A DNA stretch of 64,000 nt from Heliocidaris tuberculata (GCA_025618425.1 CM046844.1:8553565-8617564), one strand, 5' to 3'; shown: positions 44,460-55,166, counted from the first letter of the stretch. The notes: a model not told the origin generated them from the sequence alone. Made by a program: numbers and translations.

Positions 44460-45970
44460 ATAACCATGGATTTGCGTATGCATGATGACCGTTATCTAAG
44501 TTTTAAAAATCATTCGGGGTCGGATATAATGACACAATGATTGTGACTGGAATTGGCCAATCGTACTATTTTCCTTGATGACAGGAGTTAGTTTGTAAAT
44601 ACGTAATATTATTGCAGTGTGATTCAGTGTTTTTAAGTCTTTGATATGCCTTTCGATCATGTCGTTATCATTACGACATACGATAAAGGCTATTATTTTC
44701 TCTCCTTTTTGTTTTGAAGAATAGTACATTAAAACGAAATAACATTTAATGATATACACAGCTGAAATAAAATTTGACAAAATAAGGATCACTCAGGTGA
44801 CATTACCAAGTTCTCATCATGTTTTAACATGATCTTTGTACTTAACTGAGATACATGGATTAAAAGATAAAAATATGTGTTTTTTTTTTTCGCACTCTCT
44901 TCAATGTTGAATGTGTGCATAGTTTATTGACAATTCTACCTTTGTAGTTGCTGCTCTATACGTCAAAATAGGTTGACTAATGTAGGTAGATGCGTCTTTT
45001 CAGTTTTAACATGTTGAGAAATTTAATGTCTTCAAAAGTTTGTTATATTGTTGTGTTTCTCTTTTGAATATGACAAAGCAAAGGCATTTTAATTATCATT
45101 GATATGGCAGCGACACTGACATGAACGAATATGTTTCGATCATGAAAATAGATATTGTACATTCTTAAGCTCAAGCAAACAAAAATCAGGTCTCTTTTAC
45201 ACTGTGTATATGGCTATAAAATTAATACAAAAGTTATCATGATCTCAATAAGCTATGCAGCTGAACAATTAGTTTGGTCTTTCAATGATTTTCATTTGAC
45301 TATCTCGTGCCTCCTATATCAGGTTGATATATTCAAATTGAAATAGTAAGAGTGTAGAGTAGACGGCAGTTGATCACGCGACTGGTTTGAGTCTGGTACG
45401 AGCAAAAACAAGGACCCAACTATACACGACCCAATAAAAACGAAATTAAAAGTTAAGCCAGTAAGTTTAATCAGTATAGCTGTTATCATGGTTATTAATT
45501 TGCAATAAGCAGTGTAGCTATTTTGTCCAAATGGCCTTATCTTTGTATATTTTGGTATAGTTTGATTTACTGTTGATGTTAAATAACGAAATATTCTATT
45601 CTCTGGGAATACACAGAGAAGAAAGACTTGATTTATCGTGACAGACGGTATGCCATTGGTGATTTGAGTGTTGAGTAATTAAATCCTTCCTAACTGTAAA
45701 TTCACTACATTTCCTTTCTCACACTTTCATACATACTTTTTTTTTTTTTTTTTTTTTGGTATTATTATTATGACAGCTATTCAATAATCTGAACCAGAAA
45801 CTCGTCAATTTTACTAAAATTGAAACTGATATCAATCCTGGCAATATCTGAATGACTTTGATATTTTTATGTTCATTATGAATAGATTCTCGTTAGTGTT
45901 CCTCATAATAGTCTTTCTATTCTAATTTGAATAGATATCATATTCGAACAGGTATTTTTGGCAGTACAGT
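44460..45970. other. Gene-free AT-rich stretch between genes A and B
   Basis: A T-run at 45739-45758. No ORF, RNA or repeat recognised. Confidence 0.45.
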
Positions 45971-45974
45971 ATTA

Positions 45975-46325
45975 AAGCGTGGATAAGATAGAGTGTAGGA
46001 GAAAGAGAGAGAGAGTAGGAGCGGAGGAGAAGAAGGGGAGTGGGACATGTAGAGGGAAAGAGAAGATGAGAGTGGTAAAGGACAGAAAGAGAGAGGGAGA
46101 GTGGATAGGGAGAATGAAAAGGAGATAGAGGATAGAGGAAAATTATGTCTATATGATTATATGAAGCAGTAGTGAAGGGAGAAAGAGAGAGGGGGGGGGG
46201 TAGTTTAGATTTCTTGAAAATATAGTTTGGCAAGTTCCTCAACATTGCATGATGATAGAATAAGGTGCCTAAATTTACCCCCCCCCAAAAAAAAACAAAA
46301 AAAAAAACAAAAACAAAAACAAAAA

Positions 46326-46361
<36 letters not shown>

Positions 46362-46925
46362 GGACATTGGAAATTGACATTGAAATTAAATTTAAAATGT
46401 TATTTTTAAACACTTTTGTAATGATGTGGAAGTATAATGAACATTTCAAATCATAGAGTGGGGATTTTTATAGGCCAGCTACATGCATTAAACGCGTATT
46501 TCTGATTGAAACTGAATGGATGTAGATGATCCATGTTAGAAAAGAGAGATATCAGAGACAAAGGAAAGGAGACAGGTTGACAAAGAGTGCGATATAGTAT
46601 CGAATAAAGGATAATGAATAGCTGCAGAGAGAAGGGAGAGGGGAGAGAGAAAGAGAGGAGAAGAGAGAACGAAAGAGAGGGAGGGATAGTGAAAAGGATA
46701 GGAGAGAGGTAGATAAAAGATTTTTTTTTCTTCAAAAATGTGGGAGAGAGAGAGAGAGAAATAGGAGAAAGGTAGACGACAAGAGAGCGGAAGAAATAGA
46801 TAAAATGTGGGAGAAAGGGAGAGAGAGAGGGGGAGAGGAAAAGAGAGAGGGACGGAGAGGAGAGAGATATGAGAGGTAGATAAGAGAGATAGATACAATG
46901 CGGGAGAAAGAGAGAGAGAGAGATG
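45975..46925. repeat. GA-rich tracts with poly-A run upstream of gene B
   Basis: Purine-rich 45975-46195, A-rich 46283-46361, then purine-rich 46550-46925 with degenerate repeats of 'ggtagata..gagaaatagata..atgygggagaaag'. It occupies the same place relative to gene B as the GA array does to gene A. ORFs here are low-complexity artefacts. Confidence 0.75.
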
Positions 46926-47051
46926 TTGTCAAGGCAGGTGTGTATGAATAGGCCTACATGTAATTACGTCCATCATAAAGCAATGCCCCTCGTTGCGTAC
47001 CGAATTCAAGGTTAGAGAAAGAGTAGATGTATATTTGCATCGCCCTATTAC

Positions 47052-47138
47052 GGTCGTTATGGACGCGCAATTTTTTTTGTTTATATCACGGAAGGTATCG
47101 CTATGGCACCCGTAGCATCCATGGTCACGTGGTCATTT
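47052..47138 (+). promoter_or_regulatory. Conserved upstream block of Ly6-like gene B
   Basis: Near-identical to 35461-35549: CGGTCGTTATGGACGCGCAA, 'gtttatatcac', 'ggcacccgtagcatccatgg', TGGTCACGTGGTCA with CACGTG at 47126-47131, which is 124 bp before the aligned start codon. Confidence 0.6.
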
Positions 47139-47254
47139 AAATGAAGAGTGTCTTTGATCAGGGGTTTCAATTTTGTGTGTCGTGGCGAGGCTGAGTAGCT
47201 TTTTAGTATTCACCGGGGCTTTATAGAAGTGATACGTTTCGGAAAAGAAGGATG

Positions 47255-47300
47255 ATGGATTTAACGATAAAATTTAGTCTCCTCGCCTTGACGATACTGG
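47255..47300 (+). CDS. Gene B exon 1 (signal peptide)
   Basis: Donor gtaagt at 47301; phase 1 out. Upstream in-frame ATG at 47252 is an alternative start. Confidence 0.83.
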
Positions 47301-50300
47301 GTAAGTAAAATTATATCGATACATATTACTAAACAACGTTTTGATATGTTTTCAAGTTGATAAACTGAAACTTTCAACATTTCTTCTTTAGCATCTTGCA
47401 ATATAAATTGTTAAAACTAGTTTTTATTGTTAATTGCTAAAAATTGTAGTTATTTATTTTTTCTGGTGCTCGTTCACTCGCTCATAACACATAGCTATAT
47501 CACATTCTTCTCTATATTAGAGATACTGCCCTACCCGGCCATACTTGAGCAAAACGGTCGGCCGCCCCCTTGTGGCAGTGCACAAAACTGTCAATTAATC
47601 TTTTAGTACATTTTTGCTCCGGAAAAACTTAATTATTGATGAACTATATGTGGTTGTTGAAAGGTGGAAAAGCCACATCTGTTATTTCTGAATACCAGTT
47701 TTTCCCTCGTCGGTAATGCTAACTTGTCTGAGCTGGCAAATGTGGTCCGACCACACTATCACGTACCCACATTCAAAACGGTCTTGTATACATTACTGGC
47801 CATGTCACCCCACCCCCATCCTCCGGGAGCCATGGATGAGCGATAAAATTACATCTCATTCCTCATCAGGTTCTTTGGCAGTGGTTTCTGCTCAGGTCGA
47901 CTGTTACTTTTGCACGTATCAATATACAGATGAGGAAAATGAAATCGATAATAATGACTGCAAGGATCCATCCGCTTCGACCCCTACAATATCATGTTCT
48001 TCTTCATTGTCATGCTATGTAAGTAATTCGTCTTGGAGTGGATGTGCAAAGTGCAAAATTTTGTCTCTCATCATAATCTTTTTTAAATTGTCGAGTTTCA
48101 TTATGGCCATCACAATGGAAATTTTGATGGTCTCGATTTTGCTTTATGATAATCGTGCATCATTAGAATGGAATACAATTCATCAGGTCCATGCTGATTC
48201 GCTACATTTTAAAGTGGAATTTATCAATCTAATATGTGTCCTCAACATGGTCAAGTTTTCAGAAGCCTAAAGGGTGTTAGGTTACCCCACCCCCCCCCCC
48301 CCCCTTGCATGACCATAGCAAATCTTTTGAATTACTTTTTTTTTCTTTCTTTCTTTTTTCTTTTTTTACAAAACTGTGTGTCTCATGTATTGTGCAAAAT
48401 GGTTTAAATATCTTAAGATTTGCTGCGGGAGCATGCCCGCCGGAGACCAGTTTAAAGCTACTGCCTTTCGCAACAGAGTTATTTACATTTCGTTAATCAA
48501 TTTGGATACGCCATCGCTTTAATTACGCTTAAATAAAGAAAGAAATTACGTTTTAGATGAGCTTACTAGCTCATGTCAATGGTGATATCTGTGACGATAT
48601 TCCCCTTGATGACTGCTAGAGGGCGCTCATCATCTTCTGCGCTTTTTTAACAGTTGAGCAAAGCGTCTACGCTCTGATGTGATACCAGAGGGCGTATCCG
48701 GACAACTACCCCCTGGACAATTACCTCCCGGACAACCACCCCCCGGAAAACCACCCCCTGGACGACTACCACCCTAGGACAACTACCCCCCAGGACAACT
48801 ACCCCCTAGGACAACTACCCCCCAGGACAACTACCCCCCAGGACAACTACCCCTCAGGACAATTACCCCCCGGACAACTACCCCCCGAACAACTACCCCC
48901 TGGACAGCTACCCCCGGAAAAATTGTCCTGGGGGTAATTGTCCTGGGGGGTAGTTGTCCTGGGGGGTAGTTGTCCTGGGGGTAGTTGTCCTAGGGGGTAG
49001 TTGTCCTGGGGGGTAGTTGTCCTGGGGGGTAGATGTCCTAAGGGGGTAGTCGTCCAGGGGGTGGTTTTCCGGGGGGTAGTTGTCCGGGGGTAGTTGTCTA
49101 GGGGGTAGTTGTCCTAGAATCCCAGAGGGACTGGGGAAAGGGTGTAAGATTTATGTTTGAGTAGAAATACAAAGAAAAAAGATAAGGTTTATCGGCCAAA
49201 CCAGTCTGATGAATCTTTACAGAGATCGTGTTGGAAATATGTTATAGACAGTGCCATTGCTGTACTATCATTTTATTCACGAATGATATTGGTTAGGGCA
49301 TGTGGTATCCTGTTTTTTGGCTTTGTTCGTCAACGAAAGATATTTGCTTTGGGTTAAGGTTTCCATCGGGTTTTAGATTAGGTTTAGGTTTAGGGAAATT
49401 GATAGCAGAAGCGGAGCAATTAATTGTAGCCGGATCATTGGCCGTACTGTCCATGGTTAGATGAAATATTTCCATTCATCTCACTCAGCAGAATGACACC
49501 CATACACATGCAGTGAAGTTGCTAATGACGCCATGGAATTTCATAGCAACCTATTACGAGAATCATTTTAATTGTTATGAATGGAATTTTAAAAAAGTCA
49601 GATTCCACATTATTTTGGAGAAAATCGCAATTGTTGAATTACACCCCCTCCTTTATCTCTCTCATTACGACTAATAATAGGCGTTGCCTTGTCTAATCTT
49701 GCACTGCTGGAGCAAATCTTCCTGTTGAAGTTGTTTTTACTTCATCGCTGCTCTTCTCAAAAAGGTCTGGTCAGATCTCATCAATAAGGAAAACGATAAC
49801 GATATTTTCATTTAAAGGTAGACCCGATAGTGTGTTGTGTGTATGGGTGAGTACGCTTGTGTATGGTAACATAGGAAAGAAGATAAGCAAAATGTCGATT
49901 GTCCATTATTTTGTTTAGGTGGAAAGTGACTTGAGCAGTTCTTCCTTTCCGGGAAGCATAACTTACAGACGTGGTTGTGGTGATCCAGATGACTGTCATG
50001 CTGAATGCGTGAAAGGCCCTAGACAGTGTAGGAAATGCTGCACCACCAACTTATGCAACAGCCCCACCTTGAAAACTCACCTTAGCGACAATGCTCTCAC
50101 TCAAACCTGCTACCGGTGCCAGTTTTCAGAAGTGATGGGTACCCGTAGCGATCCCGGTTGCGGGCTTGACTTTGATGCCACTTCATCACGAGTATACGAG
50201 GTTGAATGTCCGGGCTTGTGCTACGTAAGTACATTGAACAATGCAGGCACTGTGATAGTCAAGAAAATATTAATACTGTATCGTATGACGCATCTTTACG

Positions 50301-51011
50301 AATTTCCAATAATAGGGGTGAAACCAGTATTGTTGAGGACATAGGAAAATGTCTCAAGCAATCAGGCTTAGGCTTAGGCTACTGGAAGGGAGGGGAGGGC
50401 TCTCCCCCCCCCCCCCCCCCGGATAACTTGTATCATATCGTGAGTATTCTGGCAACCATTACCTCATTTCTGGGCAGTGAGATCGTCTCTTTCAATTTGC
50501 ATATAATCATATCTGAAATATTTTGATGACGTAATTATATTGATAACTATCACATATTTGAGCAAGAGAAGTCGGCTTCCCATATCTCTGTTCTCAGTGC
50601 AAAATTTGGCCCGTACACACTGCAACGTGGTTTGATGAACAAATGGTTGAATTTTTTTTCTAAAAGAATTATTTGCATAATACTTCGAATATATATTAGT
50701 AATCAATTAATGATCATATCAAATGTTCGAATGTTCGAAATGATGTATCGTCTTAATAATCCATTTCTCATCAGAGTGCAAAAGCTAAATTCGAACATGT
50801 AGAAGACATCATGCGAGGTTGCGTCTACAATGGCGATTACTGCTCTTATGACGGCATCAAGGATGGCAACGTTGTGCAGGCCCGTGATCAGGTGAACTAT
50901 GACCTTGCATGCTGCACTGGGGACAAGTGCAACACATCTACCGCCCTCTCCGTTGGGATAGTGGCAGTCCTACTGTCAACATTCTTGGGTGCGGTCATGA
51001 CCCACTTTTAG
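47255..51011 (+). CDS. Ly6/uPAR-domain gene B, two LU domains, GPI-anchored (predicted)
   Basis: Exons 47255-47300, 47870-48018, 49919-50224, 50775-51011 join to 245 codons plus TAG. An in-frame ATG one codon earlier (47252) is also possible; I chose the one aligned with gene A. Signal peptide MDLTIKFSLLALTIL plus GSLAVVSA. LU1 starts VDCYFC and ends RKCCTTNLCN with 12 cysteines; linker DNALTQ; LU2 TCYRCQFSEV...LACCTGDKCN with ten. Hydrophobic C-terminus ALSVGIVAVLLSTFLGAV. Exon plan, phases and linker equal those of gene A, its closest paralogue. Intron 2 contains a hairpin minisatellite and a dispersed repeat. Function beyond cell-surface display is unknown. Confidence 0.88.
47870..48018 (+). 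CDS. Gene B exon 2 (first half of LU1)
   Basis: Acceptor tcctcatcag ends at 47869; donor gtaagt at 48019. Encodes GSLAVVSAQVDCYFCTYQYT... ending SSSLSCY, with an acidic/Asn run as in gene A. Confidence 0.87.
48697..49116. repeat. Hairpin minisatellite in gene B intron 2
   Basis: Left arm: about 13 units of a 14-17 bp repeat CCCCC(C)(A/T)GGACAACTA. Right arm: about 12 units of its reverse complement TAGTTGTCCTGGGGG. The arms meet near 48917 with almost no loop. Confidence 0.9.
49460..49870 (-). repeat. Dispersed repeat, about 410 bp, copy in gene B intron 2
   Basis: Reverse complement of 58032-58440, sharing 'gatgaaatatttccattcat', 'gttgctaatgacgccatgg', 'ctgttgaagttgttttta' and 'gtgtgttgtgtgtatgggtg'. 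It ends 48 bp before exon 3. Confidence 0.75.
49919..50224 (+). CDS. Gene B exon 3 (second half LU1, first half LU2)
   Basis: Acceptor ttgtttag ends at 49918; donor gtaagt at 50225. 102 codons, phase 0 both ends. RRGCGDPDDCHAEC, RQCRKCC, DNALTQTCYRCQ and PGLCY. Confidence 0.9.
50775..51011 (+). CDS. Gene B exon 4 (second half LU2, GPI signal)
   Basis: Acceptor tctcatcag ends at 50774; TAG at 51009-51011. SAKAKFEHVEDIMRGC, LACCTGDKCN and a hydrophobic tail. AATAAA at 51093 is the likely poly(A) signal, directly followed by an A-run and (CA)n. Confidence 0.9.
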   Translation, partial: SAKAKFEHVEDIMRGCVYNGDYCSYDGIKDGNVVQARDQVNYDLACCTGDKCNTSTALSVGIVAVLLSTFLGAVMTHF

Positions 51012-51092
51012 GTGTTCTCCATCATGACCGCATCAGAGAAAATTAAAGGATCCTAGCCTTTCTATACACCACCGTAACTATCTAAATATCTG

Positions 51093-51125
51093 AATAAAAA
51101 AAAACACACACACACACACACACAA
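51093..51125 (+). other. Candidate poly(A) signal of gene B and (CA)n
   Basis: AATAAA at 51093-51098, 82 bp after the stop, then A-run and (CA)n. Confidence 0.55.
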
Positions 51126-51219
51126 ACAATATTGTCATTGTTCGGCTTTGTCAAGCATTCAAAATAATTATTATGCTCTCAGTTAATATTCTCTTTTATA
51201 GTCTTTATTATATATTATT

Positions 51220-51235
51220 ATTACTGTTATTATTA

Positions 51236-51281
<46 letters not shown>

Positions 51282-51325
51282 CATTATTATTATTATTATT
51301 ATCATCATCATCATCATCATCATTG
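51220..51325 (+). repeat. (TTA)n/(TCA)n microsatellite
   Basis: Imperfect trinucleotide run immediately left of the LINE fragment. Confidence 0.9.
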
Positions 51326-52272
51326 GGATACCGCAAGGGTCAATTGTTGGGCCACAGTTATTTACATATTACATTAGGTGTATTGGTAACATCATCAGCC
51401 AGCATTCAGTTCAGTTCAATACCATGTGTATGCTGATGACATCCAGATGTTTACCATTTTTGATCCTACCAAGCCTAGAGATGCAGCTTGCGCATACTAC
51501 CGTATCTGGAAGTGCTTAGAAGACATACAATCATGGCTTGTCAGTAATAAATTGAAGTTGAATTCCGGTAAAACTGAGTTCTTCATTGCTGCATCATCCA
51601 CCGACTTGAATTGGTTCAATGACCTTTCATTTTCTATTGATGATCTAGACATCCCAATGTCTTCAACAATCAAGGATCTAGGTGTTGTCTTTGATAAGGA
51701 AATGAAAATGTCTGACCATGTAACAAACTTGTGTCGTACCCTCAATTGGCAAATTTACAACCTCAATCGCATCAGGGGGGTACTTAAATAAAGACACTTG
51801 TCATAATGTTGTTAGAGCACTTGTGCTATCCAGGCTTGACTATGGTGGATGTTTGCTTGGGGTCATCAGTAAACAGGACCTGGGCAGACTTCAACGTCTT
51901 CAGAATAAGTGTGCTCGTCTAATATGTCAAAAACCAAAATGGTCCCACGTCACTCCATTACTCAATGAACTTCACTGGCTTCCCGTTTCTAAGAGAATAC
52001 AATACCGTATACTGGTTCAGACTTACAAATCACTGTCAACCACACTTCCTCAATACATCTTCTCACTCTTTCAGCAACAGAGAACATCATATTCTCTTCG
52101 TTCTACCTCTGCTCCTTCCTATGTCATTCCAAAATCCCGAAAACAGGCTGGCTTAAAGTCCTTTCAGTCACTTGCTCCACAACTTTGGAACAGACTCCCC
52201 GCATCTCTCCGTAATAGCACATCACTTGACATCTTCAAGAAACATCTAAAAACTTACGTATACAATTGTTAA
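51326..52272 (+). pseudogene. LINE ORF2 C-terminal remnant (reverse transcriptase end)
   Basis: Three frames: GIPQGS...GP (51327-51425), MYADDIQMF with the catalytic YADD (51426-51791), then LNKDTCHNVVRALVLSRLDYGG onward to TAA at 52270-52272. There are two frameshifts, near 51425 and 51780. The C-terminal part has HWLPV..RI.Y, SLRS and LWN.LP, typical of CR1/L2-type ORF2 ends. Confidence 0.8.
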
Positions 52273-52440
52273 TTTACTTGAATAGACTTTAGGTGACAGC
52301 GCCTTGTATCCTTTGGAAAAGGCGCTATATAAATCCAATTATTATTATTATTATTATTATTATCATTATCATCATCAACATCATCATCATCATCATCATC
52401 ATGCATCATCGTCATCACCACCACCACCACCACCACCATC
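51326..52440 (+). mobile_element. CR1/L2-like LINE 3' end with trinucleotide tail
   Basis: 5'-truncated within the reverse transcriptase at GIPQGSIVGPQLF, continues to the ORF2 end at 52272, then a short 3'UTR ending 'aaggcgctatataaatccaa' and an (ATT)n/(CATCAT)n tail at 52339-52440. The tail type matches the microsatellite that flanks the left end. Confidence 0.8.
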
Positions 52441-52735
52441 ACAATGAACTGAAATGCACATTCTTTAAAACTTGTTGAAATAATTATGTACCCCGGGTAT
52501 ATTCTGCTAAAGCAACTTTTATTTCGAAGAGGACTTATAGTCACGTTGACAAAGTTGAGGGGCAATCTTAAGTGTCTAAGATTAATCTTATCGAAATGTA
52601 GGTAAATATAGAGAATTACTGTTATTAGAAAAAAAAAAAACATTGACTAGAATCACATCATTAATGTCTTACTTACATGACTCAGGTACCTTGGAGAAGC
52701 TGTGAAAACTGTGAAAACAGTGGAATTATTGCTTT

Positions 52736-53635
52736 TACACTCTTAAAAAAGTTGGGCAAAAAATGCCCAATTTTTAACCAACACTGGGCAACATACTGTC
52801 CACACAACTTTTGGTTAAAATTTGCCCAACTGATGTTGGGCAATCCATTTACTATGTTGTTGGGCAAATTAAATTACCCATCAGTTGGTGACCCATTAGA
52901 TTTTACCCAACTCTACAATTGCCCAACTGTTGGTTATATTCTCAGTTGGGTAATTATTGCCCAACCAATCTTACCCAATAGGATTGCCCAAACCCTCTAT
53001 TTGTTCAGCTGTTTGGTAACAAATATCATGTGGTTGGGCAAATTCAGCTGCCCAATTTATTGTTTCCTTTTTCCTCCAACCTAGGTAAAAAAAAAATGAA
53101 ATCTGCTTGTTACGTCCTTCTGGGTCTTAACCTAATTAATTCTAACCTATCCTATTTTAAACTATCCTATCCTAGTCCTATCCTATCTAGTTAGTGCAAA
53201 CTAGTGCAAGCTCTTATATACCCCTTATATTTTTTTTATGCATTCGGTGACAGTTAGTAAATCGGGCCACCCCAAACCATACGCTACTAAAAATTCATGA
53301 ATATTCATAGAAGTGTTTTCCCCAATATTGAGTAAAAATATTTACCACAAGTTGGGCAAAAGCGAATTTCTAACCAACCATCAGTTACCCAACAAAATTT
53401 ACCCAACTGGCAAAGGAAATGTGACAAAATTACACAACTACAGGGCAACAAGTACCCAACCCATAATTACCAAATACTGTTGGTAAATATATTCCCAATA
53501 TTTAGGTAAAAAGTATTGACCAATATTGGTTACACCACTCGAGTGTCCAGTTGGTTAATAATAGCCCAGAATTGGGAATATTTTTAACCAACCAGCAGTT
53601 ACCCAACTAAAGTTACCCAATATTTTAAGAGTGTA
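52736..53635. mobile_element. 900-bp element with TACACTCTTAAAA ends and internal TTGGGYAA repeats
   Basis: Left TACACTCTTAAAA, right TTTTAAGAGTGTA. The interior has more than 20 copies of TTGGGCAA/TTGGGTAA and TTACCCAA/TTGCCCAA in both orientations. The ORF at 52677 is an artefact of these. Non-coding. Confidence 0.7.
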
Positions 53636-53720
53636 GTGTTAGTGGATAAAATGAATTTGACATATTCCTTTAATTATAGCCCTGTGTAACAAGGGAGGTG
53701 GAAGAGCTGTACATGCTTTC

Positions 53721-53725
<5 letters not shown>

Positions 53726-53778
<53 letters not shown>
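53726..53778. repeat. (TA)n microsatellite at Penelope-type end
   Basis: Abuts the 3' end of the reverse-oriented Penelope-like fragment. Confidence 0.9.
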
Positions 53779-53781
<3 letters not shown>

Positions 53782-53835
53782 GAAAATAAAGTTCACAACA
53801 TCGTATAGAATACACACACGAGGAGCATGTTTTTA

Positions 53836-53875
53836 ACTTCACAAGCGCTTTCGATTTATTCTCTTCAGGTGAAGT
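53836..53875 (-). ncRNA. Hammerhead ribozyme, type I, Penelope-associated
   Basis: On the - strand: stem I strand ACTTCAC (53875-53869), box CTGAAGA (53868-53862), stem II region GAATAAATC, box GAAA (53852-53849), palindromic AGCGCT (53849-53844), cleavage base T (53843), then GTGAAGT (53842-53836), which is a perfect 7-bp complement of ACTTCAC. All invariant core bases of a hammerhead are in place. The stem III loop would be only two bases in a monomer, so activity as a dimer is more likely. Confidence 0.75.
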
Positions 53876-54274
53876 GAGCCTTTGATAGTTTTACATGACT
53901 TTATATACAAGTATAATCAAGGAAATACAGTAATATTCAAATGAGGACGAGGTTTTTAACATTGTCTTATAGTTGTTTTTACGACATGATTAATCTTAAT
54001 CTTAATCTTAATCTTAGATTAAGCGTTGTAAGTAGGAAGTCTTCTATGTTCAGTTTGTTTGAGAATCTTAATCCATACAACTCAACACATCGTAAAGTTA
54101 CACAAAGATTCTTAATGATGTAAAACATCTAATATTTCCTGTGTTCATGGGAATAACAAACAAAGGTGGGTGACTGTAAAAAAATAACAAAGGAAAAAGA
54201 TATAGGTTATAGGATATTTCCCAGCATTCGGATTGAACGTGCATAGTCTTAAGAAGAGAAAGACATAGAGGGAT

Positions 54275-54424
54275 GGGTGGGGGGGGGGGGGGGGGCAGGG
54301 CAGAGAAGAGAGAGAGAGAGAGCGAGGAAAAAGAGGGGAAAAAAAAAAAAAAAAAACAGGGGTAACGAGAGAGGGAAGGGCAGAAGGGAAAGAGAGAGAG
54401 AGAGGGAGAGAACGAGAAGAGAGA
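54275..54424 (+). repeat. Poly-G, (GA)n and poly-A tract
   Basis: G-run 54278-54295, then GA-rich sequence with an A-run at 54340-54357. ORFs on both strands here are low complexity. Confidence 0.85.
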
Positions 54425-54644
54425 TGGTAAAAGATGCATATGGTATCGTTTCCTGGATTACATAATTCAAATACATCAATCTTTTTATATAATTTTATAC
54501 ATGTTTGAAGATTTAGATAAAGAATATCTTGATAAAAATCAAATAATAGTAATACATACAGAGGAACACAGAGATATATATTATTCTTTATTATCTTTTT
54601 GTTTCAGATATCCTAAAATATTAAAAATATTAAAAATATTAGTA

Positions 54645-55091
54645 CTACAAAGCATTCAAAGAAGGCATGAATTTTGAAATGAAGTATTTTTCTTTTAGAC
54701 ATCTTTTAATTTTGTTGTCTTCTTTCATTTTGTAAAAAGGGAATATATCAAAGTTTGGTTCTTGTGAGCCAGCACATTTTTCGATGTGAGCGCTCACTTT
54801 TAGTTGTCGATATTGTTCTTGGCGTATTTGTTGTCTATGTACAGTGAGTCTGTGACGAAGTGTGTCCCCTGTTTCACCTATATATTGTTCCCCACAGCCA
54901 TGGCAAATTATACAATATATGAGATTCTGTGTAGTACATGTGAAAGGGAATGATATTTGGAACACTTCATTTTTGTTTCTGAAGATAATATGATTAGTTT
55001 CTTTTATATATGGGCAAGCTTTGCATCTTTTATCGTTACATTTTGTAATACCATTTTTCATACCATTAAGGTGTGATTTCGGGGCTGCCCG
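54645..55091 (-). pseudogene. Penelope-like GIY-YIG endonuclease domain (C-terminal fragment)
   Basis: An open frame of about 149 codons to TAG/TAA at 54645. It contains a cysteine pair region (CNDKRCKACPYI), then the nuclease core NLIYCIICHGCGEQYIGETGDTLRHR, where YCI and QYIGET are the GIY and YIG strands and the following R..H residues fit the catalytic helix. The end is ...FISKFMPSLNAL. This domain follows the reverse transcriptase in Penelope-like elements and nicks the target. The upstream part is replaced by (TA)n, so this is a fragment. Confidence 0.82.

Positions 55092-55094
<3 letters not shown>

Positions 55095-55162
<68 letters not shown>
55095..55162. repeat. (TA)n microsatellite
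   Basis: About 34 TA units at the truncated 5' side of the Penelope-like fragment. Confidence 0.9.

Positions 55163-55166
<4 letters not shown>

Larger units (their letters stand above)
53779..55094 (-). mobile_element. Penelope-like element, 3' fragment
   Basis: On the - strand: GIY-YIG endonuclease ORF (55091-54645), a spacer with a GA tract (54275-54420), a hammerhead motif (53875-53836), and an end at (TA)n. The reverse transcriptase is missing; the 5' side is cut at another (TA)n tract (55095-55162). Confidence 0.75.

Noticed and set aside
45922..46932. Serine/leucine/proline-rich ORFs on the - strand
   Set aside because: Translations of CT-rich sequence opposite the GA tract; low complexity only.
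47716..48270. 184-codon reading through gene B exon 2
   Set aside because: It runs across both splice sites of exon 2; the conserved acceptor and donor shared with gene A show only 47870-48018 is coding.
52677..53084. 135-codon ORF on the + strand
   Set aside because: Made of the TTGGGYAA/TTRCCCAA motifs of the 52736-53635 element.
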